A stretch of 42,787 bases of DNA from a virus. A program made the position numbers and the translations under genes. The stretch lies in the IMG/VR virus record IMGVR_UViG_3300036944_000092, positions 1 to 42,787 of that record; one strand, written 5' to 3'. Below, one piece after another: positions 31,232 to 39,321 of this stretch. A model generated the notes under the pieces. That model saw only the letters and a program-made list of their open reading frames with translations. It made no database searches and was not told the DNA's origin. Numbering within the stretch: position 1 is the first letter of the stretch; each line of letters opens with the position of its first letter.

Positions 31232-31325
31232 TGGGATTTACTGCGCAATACGCTGCGGCTGTTACTAAGCCAGTCGGCAGGATCACGAGCAAGAAGATTG
31301 GCATGACGTGATCCAGCCAAACCAT
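31224..31325 (-). CDS. Small membrane peptide, 33 aa
   Basis: ATG 31325 lies two bases after the TAA of the upstream gene, with AAGGTG as SD. The product begins MVWLDHVMPIFLLVILPTGL and ends CAVNPKP: one hydrophobic helix of about 20 residues. The TGA (31224-31226) stands just before the SD of the next gene. Without it this would be a 115-base gap. The DNA also contains a perfect eight-base inverted repeat (31280-31287 and 31307-31314). Function unknown. Confidence 0.5.
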   Translation of the reverse strand: MVWLDHVMPIFLLVILPTGLVTAAAYCAVNPKP

Positions 31326-31326
31326 G

Positions 31327-31572
31327 TTACACCTTGCCGAAGCAGACTACGTCGTTGGACTTCACGCCCAGGACTACACTGCTGTCGTGGTCGAGTACCG
31401 TGACATAGCCACCGTACTCGCAGACGCGGGCGCCACGGGCAGTACGACGCTCGACGTTGCCGTACTGGTCCGAGGACTCGATGTAGAACTTCGGTGCCTT
31501 GGCGTACACGGTGATGGTGCGCTGGGTGCCGGGGACACGGTTGTCGCTTGCTGCCATTGGTTGCTGGCTCAT
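31327..31572 (-). CDS. Hypothetical protein, 81 aa
   Basis: Coupled to the DNA polymerase by an ATGA overlap at 31569-31572. The sequence is beta-rich (TQRTITVYAKAPKFYIESSD, then YVTVLDHDSSVVLGVKSNDV), suggesting a small barrel. No cysteine or membrane motif beyond single Cys residues. Position between polymerase and the ssDNA-binding candidate suggests a replication accessory. No family recognised. Confidence 0.77.
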   Translation of the reverse strand: MSQQPMAASDNRVPGTQRTITVYAKAPKFYIESSDQYGNVERRTARGARVCEYGGYVTVLDHDSSVVLGVKSNDVVCFGKV

Positions 31573-33941
31573 AATTCTACCTTCTCTTTGTCGAACATGG
31601 ATGGCCCTGCTTCAGCAGCAGCCGGGAATGGAACGTGCGAGATGTTGTAACCCAGCTCGCGGGACATGTAGATCGGTGCGTCTTCCATGATCGCCTTGGC
31701 CGCTGCCGCCACTTCCTTCAGGTAGTCCTTGTGGACATCGAAGTACAGGGCGTCGTGGACGTTGTTGATCATAAAGATTTTGGACATGAACATTGGGTGC
31801 TGGATCAGCCACCGCATGACACGTCCGGCGCTCAACGTCATCAAGTACCCGGATTCACCCTGGCACCAATAGTTGGCAATTTGGGTGGGCTTGAAGCCCA
31901 TGACACGCTTGCGGGCTTCCGCATCCCAGACATCGAATTGGCGGAAGCTGTAACAAGTTCCTCCATCAGCTTGGTAGTAACCGCGTCGGTAAACACGGAA
32001 GTTCCCTGCGTCGTCCTGCTCACGCATGAGGCCAGTAGGCAACGCTCCTGTGCGCTCAACTTCTGCACGCACAACATCGCGGAATGCGATAGCTCGTGGG
32101 AATAGTCGAGCTTCTGTTGCGAGGAACTCAGTTGCGTATTCAAGCGATACACCCGTGGCGAATGCAATGCCACTAGCGCTAGCTCCGTACTGCGCAGCAA
32201 AGCTCGGAGGCTTGATGTCGGTACGCTGCTGCTTGATGCTGTTGTGTTCACGATGGTTCTTGTCCTTGCTGATCGCCAGGATTTCCTCGTAAGGCCGCTT
32301 CAGCTTCGCAGCGAGACGCAGACAGTGCATGTCCGTGCCGTTCTGCAAGTGCTTCAGCAACGCCAAGTCACCCGACAGGGCAGCCAGCATTACGACTTCC
32401 AGGGCGGTGTAGTCCACCTCGATGATCACACCGTCGGCGCCGAAGCGGCTGGTGAACATCTCCTTCACACGGGACTTCGCAACACCGTCGTCATCCTCGT
32501 CCGACCGTGGCAAGTTCTGCAAGTTCGGATCGCTGGACGACAGCCGTGCTGTGATCGTCGCAGCCACGTTCAACGAGTGGTGGATGATCGAGTCAGGGCC
32601 GATGTATTGCAGCATCCCCTTCGTCTTCTTGATCGACCCGTCTTTGTTGTACTCGTGGCTGATGTAGTACGTGCCATTGTCCTTGTCCAGCTGCGCCTTG
32701 CGGTTGAGCAAAGTGCCCGCAGCAAAACCAAACGTTGCCAATGCCTTCAATACTTCGCCGCTCGTGGAGAAGACTGGTGTTCCACACGGCAGGAAACGCT
32801 TCCCGACATACTCGCCATTGCGTCGCCCATTCGGATCGAACTTGAACTTGTCGCCCAAGACGCTGTTCATTTTGCCGATGGGCACGAGGGGTTCGAAACG
32901 GTAGGTTGTGCTTGCCCATTTGGTCTGCGGCTCCTTCGTCTCAAACTTGTGAACCTTCGGCTGGCCCTTGTTCTTGCCTGCCTTGTACCGGTCACAATCC
33001 CCGTAGGTATGGACGGCATCAGCGAACAATGATGCACCACCATGCTCTTCCGCAAAACCATCAACAGCCAGTAGGGTCTCCCCGAACTTGTAGCAGTCGA
33101 TCTTCTCGTACATGATGGCGCCGTCAGCGTCGGTACGCGGGACACGCTCGTCGTACTTCACCTCGCCGCCGAACAGCAGCGCGCTCAGGTGGTAGTCGCT
33201 ACCCCAGTTGAACTCAAAGGTCTCGGGCAACTTCGGCAACAGCGCGAAGATTTGCTTGTTGATCCCCTCCAGTTCCTTGAGCTGGGCTGCGTGGTTGCGC
33301 TGGGCAACTTGCTGATCGACATACAGACCGGCTGCTTCGCAGAAGCTGAAGGCAACCATCCCTTCGCAGCGCTCCAAGAACATCCGCCACATACCCATCT
33401 TGGTCAGATACTGCATCTGCCCGTAGAAGCTGCGCGCAGTATTCTCGATATCGCCGCTTGGCCCGATCAAGTATTCGCTCAACAAAGCCGGGTCGATGTC
33501 CGCAGTCAGGACACCCTGCTCCCACAGGAGCTTCACGCCGTCCACCTTCGGGGTGCCGCCGTGCTTCTGCGCCACTTCGTTCAGTGCCGGGTAGGTCCAG
33601 GTCTGGTGACTGCACAGGTACTCTCCCAGTTGGGTACAGAGGACGCGGCCACCGCGCTTGAGGTACTTCAGGAACTCAGGCTGGTAGCGGGTGATGAACC
33701 ACGACATCTCGTACATGGCGTTGTGGCAGACCAGCAGGTCCACGCCGTCGAGGTCGAACCATGCCGGGTCGTCTGCTTCTTCGCGGTTGTTGAAGCGGCG
33801 CTCAACCGGTGTACCGGCTACGCCGTCTACGTCGTCACGCCAACCTGCCAGGACGATGTAGTTGTCCGGGCAGTGCGCAGACGCAACGGCACCCAGGTAC
33901 GGGTGGTTCTGCGTCTCAAGGTCGAGGATGCGCGTTCTCAT
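31569..33941 (-). CDS. DNA polymerase, family A, T7-like, 790 aa
   Basis: The replicative polymerase with proofreading. The start is ATG 33941 (MRTRILDLETQNHPY), preceded by GGAGG; the frame to 33956 lacks this. The 3'-5' exonuclease motif I (DLE) stands at residues 7-9. Polymerase motifs are DPNLQNLPR, motif A EVDYTALEVVML (about residue 504), motif B RTDIKPPSFAAQYGASASG and motif C NNVHDALYFDV (about 725). In motif C, Ala takes the place of the Glu of the usual HDE. The N-terminal overlap with the preceding gene is 26 bases. Confidence 0.96.
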   Translation of the reverse strand: MRTRILDLETQNHPYLGAVASAHCPDNYIVLAGWRDDVDGVAGTPVERRFNNREEADDPAWFDLDGVDLLVCHNAMYEMSWFITRYQPEFLKYLKRGGRVLCTQLGEYLCSHQTWTYPALNEVAQKHGGTPKVDGVKLLWEQGVLTADIDPALLSEYLIGPSGDIENTARSFYGQMQYLTKMGMWRMFLERCEGMVAFSFCEAAGLYVDQQVAQRNHAAQLKELEGINKQIFALLPKLPETFEFNWGSDYHLSALLFGGEVKYDERVPRTDADGAIMYEKIDCYKFGETLLAVDGFAEEHGGASLFADAVHTYGDCDRYKAGKNKGQPKVHKFETKEPQTKWASTTYRFEPLVPIGKMNSVLGDKFKFDPNGRRNGEYVGKRFLPCGTPVFSTSGEVLKALATFGFAAGTLLNRKAQLDKDNGTYYISHEYNKDGSIKKTKGMLQYIGPDSIIHHSLNVAATITARLSSSDPNLQNLPRSDEDDDGVAKSRVKEMFTSRFGADGVIIEVDYTALEVVMLAALSGDLALLKHLQNGTDMHCLRLAAKLKRPYEEILAISKDKNHREHNSIKQQRTDIKPPSFAAQYGASASGIAFATGVSLEYATEFLATEARLFPRAIAFRDVVRAEVERTGALPTGLMREQDDAGNFRVYRRGYYQADGGTCYSFRQFDVWDAEARKRVMGFKPTQIANYWCQGESGYLMTLSAGRVMRWLIQHPMFMSKIFMINNVHDALYFDVHKDYLKEVAAAAKAIMEDAPIYMSRELGYNISHVPFPAAAEAGPSMFDKEKVEL

Positions 33942-34116
33942 TTGGAACCTCCGCAATGACTTGGATGTGGGAGCCCTTCACGAAGTGGGTCTCCATACGG
34001 GCCTTGTCGTCCATCGCAATGAACGCCTCCTGATCCCACTTGCGCAGGGCATACGCCTCGGTGGGTGACTCTGCGCTGATGACCAGCAGGCCGTTGGCTG
34101 TGAGATGTGCTTTCAC
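33916..34116 (-). CDS. Hypothetical protein, 66 aa
   Basis: GTG 34116 overlaps the TGA of the upstream gene (GTGA), with GGGAGG four bases before it, and is preferred to the ATG at 34131. The product (starting KAHLTANGLLVISAESPTEA after the initiator) is a small alpha/beta protein. It includes a region HFVKGSHIQVIAEVPN and is not membrane-associated. The end overlaps the polymerase start by 26 bases. Function unknown. Confidence 0.72.
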   Translation of the reverse strand: MKAHLTANGLLVISAESPTEAYALRKWDQEAFIAMDDKARMETHFVKGSHIQVIAEVPNENAHPRP

Positions 34117-34361
34117 AGGACCTCCCGGCATTCCGCCACGGCCTTCAGGATCGCCTTAGCGTAGCCTTCAGCGGCGGATAGGTTGAGGGTGGCGGGACCG
34201 TCCGAGCGCTGCATAGCCTCGGGGAAGTCAGCGAAGGATTCCAGCACCCCGACAGTCACCGTCGGGTTGTACGGGTCGGGGTTGGCAGTCACGAATGCCC
34301 GGCGGTTGCGGGTCTTCTTGCTACCAGCTGGGCACCGGCTACGGAATGATGTGCGGCTCAT
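34113..34361 (-). CDS. Hypothetical protein, 82 aa
   Basis: ATG 34361 (MSRTSFRSRCPAGSKKTRNR) has GGAGG upstream and overlaps the preceding stop as ATGA; the frame to 34430 is not used. The N-terminus is strongly basic and the C-terminus helical (SAAEGYAKAILKAVAEC). The middle contains NPTVTVGVLESFADFP. No family recognised; one of four small genes between ligase and polymerase. Confidence 0.75.
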   Translation of the reverse strand: MSRTSFRSRCPAGSKKTRNRRAFVTANPDPYNPTVTVGVLESFADFPEAMQRSDGPATLNLSAAEGYAKAILKAVAECREVL

Positions 34362-34639
34362 TGGACCTCCGGTGGGTAACGGTCGACCAGCCGGGCCAGG
34401 GCCTGCCGCTCGGTCATGTTGTCGGCGCACATCAGGTACACGTCTTCGACCTGCATGAACGTGCGGTAGCTATAGCGGGCTGTGTGGGAGCCGTGTACCT
34501 GCTCAGCGGCCTGGATACTCGCCGTGCGCAGCCTGGGTGGCGCACAGGTGTACAGTGTGTGGTGGTTGTCGTGGACTGCCACACGGCGCCCGTCAGCCGG
34601 GCCACCGATCAAAATAGCGGTACGTTTGTGCGTCATCAT
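34358..34639 (-). CDS. Hypothetical protein, 93 aa
   Basis: It starts MMTHKRTAILIGGPADGRRV, with AAGGGG upstream. The opening (IGGPADGRRVAV) and following YRTFMQVEDVYLMCAD resemble short phage proteins of unknown role in which a GGPxDG motif is followed by a beta-rich domain. It overlaps its upstream neighbour by 47 bases and its downstream neighbour as ATGA. Function unknown. Confidence 0.78.
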   Translation of the reverse strand: MMTHKRTAILIGGPADGRRVAVHDNHHTLYTCAPPRLRTASIQAAEQVHGSHTARYSYRTFMQVEDVYLMCADNMTERQALARLVDRYPPEVQ

Positions 34640-34823
34640 TGTCCCCTTCCGGCTTCCACAAGTAGCGCCGGGTGTAGTCTTTGTGTGACTCGGCCCATAT
34701 CAAGGTGCCGTGCAACGGCCTGCCATTGAATGGGGATAGCGGCATACCGGCGTCCCGCAGGATGCTGATCGCATCCCGCAGGTCCAGCAGGCTGACCGAC
34801 ACAGCGATTATCTTGTCGGTCAT
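34593..34823 (-). CDS. Hypothetical protein, 76 aa
   Basis: A soluble small protein starting MTDKIIAVSVSLLDLRDAIS. The C-terminus (YTRRYLWKPEGDNDDAQTYR) is rich in aromatic and charged residues. It begins five bases after the stop of the upstream gene and extends 47 bases into the next. No family recognised. Confidence 0.72.
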   Translation of the reverse strand: MTDKIIAVSVSLLDLRDAISILRDAGMPLSPFNGRPLHGTLIWAESHKDYTRRYLWKPEGDNDDAQTYRYFDRWPG

Positions 34824-34828
34824 GGTGT

Positions 34829-35050
34829 TTACCAGCTAGCGCCCAGGTTCTTGCGCAGCATACGCTTCGCCCAGGCATACGTGTGGACAGGGAACTGCCC
34901 GTCCTTACCGTCTGGTCCGTAGTGCGACCAGACGACGGTGTAGCCGTTGTTGTACCGCACGATGGCGCCGTAGCCCTTGGTCGTGGATACGTGCAACAGC
35001 ATGTTCGTGCCGTAGTGGACCGGGTCAGTAACCGTTACCTTCAGCTTCAT
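34829..35050 (-). CDS. Hypothetical protein, 73 aa
   Basis: Its ATG overlaps the ligase TGA (ATGA). The product starts MKLKVTVTDPVHYGTNMLLH. It continues with beta-strand-like segments and Tyr/Gly turns (GYGAIVRYNNGYTVVWSHYG), then a basic amphipathic helix (YAWAKRMLRKNLGASW). It looks like a compact beta sheet with a C-terminal helix. No family recognised. Confidence 0.77.
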   Translation of the reverse strand: MKLKVTVTDPVHYGTNMLLHVSTTKGYGAIVRYNNGYTVVWSHYGPDGKDGQFPVHTYAWAKRMLRKNLGASW

Positions 35051-36042
35051 ACCTTCACCCCTGGATCATAGTCGAGGTCGCGGAAGTCCTTGAACGATGG
35101 GTGACGCAGGCTTCCGCCCTTCGTCTTCTCCATCGCCTCGGCCTGTGCTTGGCGCCCGATGTAAGGCAGCGGCCACTTCATTGCCAATGCCTCGTTCACC
35201 TTGCCGGTGTACTCAGCCATCTTCGCCTGGGTCAAGCCGGTGGCGTTCACCTCGGTGCCGTCTTCTAGGCGCAGGCGGAAGCCCACAACCTTACCGGCAT
35301 TCGTCTTGCCCTCATCGCCCCACACATAGCCGACGACTTCACCGTCACCTTCCCAACCAGGGCCACCGCAACCGGGCTTCATCTTCCATTGCCCAGATAC
35401 CTTGCCGTTGCGCAGCGGGCAACTTGGGTCCTTGAATACCAGACCTTCGAAGCCCTGCTCGCGGACCAATTTATAGAGGGAGTACAGCGCCTCCAGGCTC
35501 TCGACGCGGGCCAACGCCTCGGTCACAACCGGGCGGCGCATGCCGACGTGGGTGCCGAACACATACGGCCAGCGCTGCACGACAGCCGCATTGCGGATGG
35601 TGAAGGCGTTGTTGCCCAGGTCAGCACATGCCGGGGACTTCAGGTCTTGCAGCTGCTGCACGTTCATCAGGTCGATCACGATGAACTGCGGCGCGAGGTC
35701 AGGTGCCAGCGGCTCGTGGCGGCGCAGGTGCCCACTCATGGTCTGGAAGTCAACGCCTGGAATCCAGACCTCAGCATCCAGTGCCGTGGTTGGGCCGAGC
35801 TTCCACTCGTTGACCCACTTGTCTTTGAAGTATTGCTTGTAGTTCACGAGCGCGAGAATCTCGTTGCCCTCGCGGGTGGTGATGTGCAGGTCGCCATCCA
35901 GCCAGAAGATGTGGCAGCGGAAGCCGTCCACCTTGATACCGGCGAGGATGTAGCCGTGCTTGGCGATCACCGCAGCGATGGCCTTCTCATTGAAGTTCAC
36001 GGCGCGGTGGCACTTCGGATGGAACGTCTTAGTCTTACTCAT
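35047..36042 (-). CDS. ATP-dependent DNA ligase, 331 aa
   Basis: It joins nicks during replication, T7 gp1.3 type. I place the start at ATG 36042 (MSKTKTFHPKCHRAVN), which overlaps the stop of the small RMF-like gene; the frame to 36114 overlaps that gene. The nucleotidyl-transfer motif I is KVDGFR (about residues 38-43, Lys acting as AMP acceptor). Motif III-like, IV (FEGLVFKDP) and V (KMKPG) follow. The C-terminal OB-fold region ends DFRDLDYDPGVKV. Confidence 0.93.
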   Translation of the reverse strand: MSKTKTFHPKCHRAVNFNEKAIAAVIAKHGYILAGIKVDGFRCHIFWLDGDLHITTREGNEILALVNYKQYFKDKWVNEWKLGPTTALDAEVWIPGVDFQTMSGHLRRHEPLAPDLAPQFIVIDLMNVQQLQDLKSPACADLGNNAFTIRNAAVVQRWPYVFGTHVGMRRPVVTEALARVESLEALYSLYKLVREQGFEGLVFKDPSCPLRNGKVSGQWKMKPGCGGPGWEGDGEVVGYVWGDEGKTNAGKVVGFRLRLEDGTEVNATGLTQAKMAEYTGKVNEALAMKWPLPYIGRQAQAEAMEKTKGGSLRHPSFKDFRDLDYDPGVKV

Positions 36043-36181
36043 CGTGGTTAATCCCCAGCACGGTGCGGTCGGTGTTGCCGTCGTACCAACCTGCGGCGAA
36101 CCACTGGTTGACACGCGGATTCTCTGCGTCGCATGGCAGGCCCTTTCGACCTGCGCGGTAACCTTTATCGTAGAGGCTCAT
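36035..36181 (-). CDS. RMF/CrpP-like small protein, 48 aa
   Basis: ATG 36181 overlaps the helicase TGA as ATGA, and TAA 36035-36037 lies just inside the ligase start. The product begins MSLYDKGYRAGRKGLPCDAE and continues NPRVNQWFAAGWYDGN. The pattern GYxAGxxG, Cys, then R-x2-x-W-x3-GW-x2-G matches ribosome modulation factor and the related CrpP family. RMF dimerises 70S ribosomes in stationary phase, so a phage copy might act on host ribosomes, but many phage members have no tested role. Confidence 0.72.
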   Translation of the reverse strand: MSLYDKGYRAGRKGLPCDAENPRVNQWFAAGWYDGNTDRTVLGINHDE

Positions 36182-37452
36182 TGTGGCTCCTGTTGACCGT
36201 CACGGAACTGACAGTTCTCTGCGTCGAAGTACACCTCACCTTGGACATGCGACTGCTTGCCCGGCAAAGCGAACTTGTTCTTGGGTGTGGACAAGCCACG
36301 TTGGTATTGGCAGCGCGCATCGTTGAGCGCACCCATCATCAGGATGATGTCCACAGCACCCTGGACACCAGTCTTGGAATCCTTGAGTGCGCCGTAAGGT
36401 GGATAGAGTACGTTGTCTCCATCAGTCGCGGATACTTGGATAGTCCCGAAGAAGATGTGGTCATGGTTGACCGCCATTTCCCGGTGAATCTGCCAACGTT
36501 CCTCAACACCGTCCGTCTTGTTGCCGTGACCCTCACCACCGGGGAGCTTAAAGTTTGCGACCATGTCCCCAACAACGATGGCGGGTTTAACTGCCTCGAT
36601 AACCTGCTCAATCTCAGCGAGGTTGGCACCGTGCATGTCCTTGATGCGGATGCGGTCACGCCGTCCCACTGCTCGGACATACTCGTCGATAAGCGTGTTG
36701 GCACTAGCCTTCTCGCGTAACTGATTGACGTTGCAGTCGAGTGCTGCTTGGTACACGCGAGGAATAATACGTTTGCCAGCGCCCTCGTTGTTAAGCCACA
36801 AGATTGGCCGATCAGACTCAAAGTAGTCATCAAGCTGGGAGGCAGCGTGAGTAACAATCTTTGCAATGAGGCTCGTCTTACCCTTGTCGGGCCGTGCCGC
36901 CACAGCGATAGACGCGCCGCCCAACACGCCCTTGATGTTCTGAGACAGTAGTAGGGTGGGGAGTTTGATACCATAGTCGCCTGCCTCCGAGTCGAGGATG
37001 CTTACCACGTCCTCGTCAATGTAGTCCAGGGCAGACGACTGCTTCATCCGCGCCTTCGCATCGGCTGTCAGACGACCCAGCTCAAAGGCAAGGTTGATAT
37101 CCTCGCCTCGCTCGTGGCGTGCAATGACCGCAGCAGACTTACCGGCCAAGTCCATCTCCATCAGGATACCAAGTACCCCGCTGATAGATTCCTCATCGGC
37201 TGGCTTGCGCAAGCGATTGACCAGACCGCACACGAGGGACATCTGCTCATTCGTGTAACCACTCTTGAGCTTGATGACCGTATCGAGGTTGTCGAGGTCG
37301 ATGAACTTGTGTGCCTTGAAGTGATCAAAGTAAATCTTGAACCAGCCAATCAGCAACGCTGCCTCTTGGCCGATCATGCTCATCGGCACTGCACCTGCGA
37401 GGGTCCGGTACTTATCCCGACTCCGTAACGCTTGCAGAATTGGAATCTCCAA
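36178..37452 (-). CDS. Replicative DNA helicase, DnaB/T7 gp4 type, 424 aa
   Basis: A hexameric 5'-3' helicase with RecA fold. The Walker A is AVAARPDKGKTSL (about residues 175-187), and Walker B-type hydrophobic strand is AIVVGDMVANF. Unlike T7, the primase is a separate gene immediately upstream, as in phiKMV. AGGAGG stands five bases before TTG 37452 (then EIPILQALRSRD), which I choose over GTG 37458 because GTG would touch the SD. The start overlaps the primase end by 41 bases. Confidence 0.92.
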   Translation of the reverse strand: MEIPILQALRSRDKYRTLAGAVPMSMIGQEAALLIGWFKIYFDHFKAHKFIDLDNLDTVIKLKSGYTNEQMSLVCGLVNRLRKPADEESISGVLGILMEMDLAGKSAAVIARHERGEDINLAFELGRLTADAKARMKQSSALDYIDEDVVSILDSEAGDYGIKLPTLLLSQNIKGVLGGASIAVAARPDKGKTSLIAKIVTHAASQLDDYFESDRPILWLNNEGAGKRIIPRVYQAALDCNVNQLREKASANTLIDEYVRAVGRRDRIRIKDMHGANLAEIEQVIEAVKPAIVVGDMVANFKLPGGEGHGNKTDGVEERWQIHREMAVNHDHIFFGTIQVSATDGDNVLYPPYGALKDSKTGVQGAVDIILMMGALNDARCQYQRGLSTPKNKFALPGKQSHVQGEVYFDAENCQFRDGQQEPQ

Positions 37453-38251
37453 GAACACCTCCTAAGATGTCGATGATGGTTTGTTTCGGCAGGTCCTTCG
37501 GATCAAACCCCTCGGGGCAGATTGCGGTTATGACCTTGAGGCCAAGCCCAGCAGCACGACGCCGTACAAGACGAGTCCCGTCCCTGCCAGCATTGTCCCC
37601 GTCCAAGAATAAAACCAGCGTGTCCACGTCGGCTGCCAGTAGGTCGGCAGCGTGTGTGTCCCGCAGTGCTGTGCCGAGCAACGCTTGCGCTGTGGCATTG
37701 TATGTCCCCTTGATAGCCCATCGCACCTTCATGGCCGATAGGAGGTCCTCTGTTACGATGACCGTAGATCGCACGGGCTCCGTTGCTTGCGCGCCGTATG
37801 CTGGCGCCGGATACCCATACCCAGTCCACTTCGGTTGCTGCCCAGCAGTCGCCCTTCCAAGCCAACCACGTTTGGTCCCAAACAAGAGTCGCCGTTGCTT
37901 CTGGCTGTACCAGACAGGCACGTCCGGCATCATGACGGATAAGTCGATGCCCTTCGTCAAGCAGAAGCTGTATAAGGGCTCCTGTACCCACGTGTCCCAC
38001 GAGGATAATTCTTTTGCGTCCGCAGGCCATGGCATGAATCTCTCTTGATCGGCAACCTGTGACAACACGACGTGGGACTTCGTGACCGAGCCCCCGGCGT
38101 GGCACCGCTGACAATAGGCAACCCATCGGTCGCCCTTGTTAGCGATGCTCATTGCCGCTGTCGCTTCGTTGTTGTGCCGCACCCGCATGGACTGACCTAC
38201 CGCCAACTTCTGTGCCTGGGGCAACCATTCATTGTTCGGTAGGTACGCCAT
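37412..38251 (-). CDS. DNA primase with TOPRIM domain, 279 aa
   Basis: It makes RNA primers for lagging-strand synthesis. The N-terminus contains a zinc-binding type pair (AYCQRCHAGG). The TOPRIM core shows its Glu in VIVTEDLLSAMKV (about residue 168) and acidic pair in LFLDGDNAGRDG (about 217). DPKDLP follows. It is shorter than T7 gp4 because the helicase is separate. It follows a coiled-coil gene closely and overlaps the helicase, so the two are probably made together. Confidence 0.92.
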   Translation of the reverse strand: MAYLPNNEWLPQAQKLAVGQSMRVRHNNEATAAMSIANKGDRWVAYCQRCHAGGSVTKSHVVLSQVADQERFMPWPADAKELSSWDTWVQEPLYSFCLTKGIDLSVMMPDVPVWYSQKQRRLLFGTKRGWLGRATAGQQPKWTGYGYPAPAYGAQATEPVRSTVIVTEDLLSAMKVRWAIKGTYNATAQALLGTALRDTHAADLLAADVDTLVLFLDGDNAGRDGTRLVRRRAAGLGLKVITAICPEGFDPKDLPKQTIIDILGGVLGDSNSASVTESG

Positions 38252-38252
38252 A

Positions 38253-38684
38253 TCAGAACAGCCCTGGGATGTACTTGACGCCGAGGTGGGCGAGCGATGC
38301 GACGGTGAAGATCACGGTCAGCATGCGGTAGTCGAGCAGCTTACCGTCGCGGCGGCGCACCTTCTCGTTGAGGTTGCGCACCTCGACTTCCAGGCCGCGC
38401 TTATCGTAGTTCGCCTGCGCCAGTTCAGCCTGGGCTGCACGAACACGGGCGGATGCAATCTTGTCGGTGTCGACCAAGCCGTCTTGGGCCTTGACGATTT
38501 CGACGCGCAGCTGGGTGATCAGCTTACTCTGACGAGCGATCTGATCCTCCAGGGCCTGGTACTCAGCATCCGTCTGGATAGCCTTGAGTGCCTTGAGGTT
38601 CTGCGCCTTGAGGATTTCCACCTCGCGGATCAAGCCTTGCAGCTTGTTACGGGACGCTTGGGTCTTGCTGATACGTGCGCTCAT
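38253..38684 (-). CDS. Coiled-coil protein with C-terminal membrane helix, 143 aa
   Basis: Residues about 10-110 are charged heptads (IREVEILKAQNLKALKAIQ, then EVEVRNLNEKVRRRDG), a long coiled coil. It is followed by a C-terminal hydrophobic segment (YRMLTVIFTVASLAHLGVKY), so the protein is likely tail-anchored in the inner membrane with the coiled coil in the cytoplasm. It stops one base before primase. A role in tethering replication to the membrane is possible, but inferred. Confidence 0.8.
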   Translation of the reverse strand: MSARISKTQASRNKLQGLIREVEILKAQNLKALKAIQTDAEYQALEDQIARQSKLITQLRVEIVKAQDGLVDTDKIASARVRAAQAELAQANYDKRGLEVEVRNLNEKVRRRDGKLLDYRMLTVIFTVASLAHLGVKYIPGLF

Positions 38685-38712
38685 TTGAGTGCCCTCGTGG
38701 TTGTTGCGTGGA

Positions 38713-39321
38713 TTAAAGTGGGAGTACGGCGCCGGTTTCGGGGATCGCGCCTGCGACCTGCCAACCAGCGGCGATGCCCTTCTGGTACATCTTGGTCTGA
38801 CGATTCAGGCAGACGCCATCCTCGCGCAGTTTGACCAAGGTGCCTTCGTCGTCACCCAGGAAGGTGGCGATGCTGTCACCAGGGAACAGGACGTACTGGT
38901 TGATGTTGTAGTCGTAGCTGCCGACCAGTTCATCAACGTCGTCCGTGTGGCTGCACAGCAGGTCCAGTTCTTCACCAGTCACTGCATGCTTGAACTTGAT
39001 CAGGACGCGCCAGCGCTTATCGAAGGTGCCGTCGCCGTTCTCGGCGGCGTACTCAACGTCAGCGTGGAACTCCTGGCCCTGGTGGCCGGACCAACCGCCA
39101 TCCAGGCCGAAGGACTCTACCGGCTTGTAACCGATGCAGCCCAGGACTTCGACAGCCCGGCGGATTTGGTTGTCGTCAGGGGCGAGCATCACCACGTCGA
39201 GGTCCTTGGGTTTGCCCAGGGCCAGCACCATGTCGCGGACGGCACCGCCGCCCACATGCACGTTGATGCTGACCAGAAGCAGGGCTTCCAGCACATGTTG
39301 CATACGTCGGATCAAGTCCAT
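38713..39321 (-). CDS. Nucleotidyltransferase, CCA-adding/polyA polymerase-like fold, 202 aa
   Basis: The catalytic signature GGGAVRDMVLGLGKPKDLD-type is visible as VGGGAVRDMV followed by KPKDLDVVML (the DxD pair about 40 residues from the start). The motif is typical of the class II nucleotidyltransferase head. The C-terminal RNA-binding part of true CCA enzymes is largely missing. phiKMV-like phages carry a similar gene. Start ATG 39321 overlaps the upstream stop as TGATG. Substrate unknown; tRNA ends or a protein or small-molecule target are possible. Confidence 0.85.
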   Translation of the reverse strand: MDLIRRMQHVLEALLLVSINVHVGGGAVRDMVLALGKPKDLDVVMLAPDDNQIRRAVEVLGCIGYKPVESFGLDGGWSGHQGQEFHADVEYAAENGDGTFDKRWRVLIKFKHAVTGEELDLLCSHTDDVDELVGSYDYNINQYVLFPGDSIATFLGDDEGTLVKLREDGVCLNRQTKMYQKGIAAGWQVAGAIPETGAVLPL

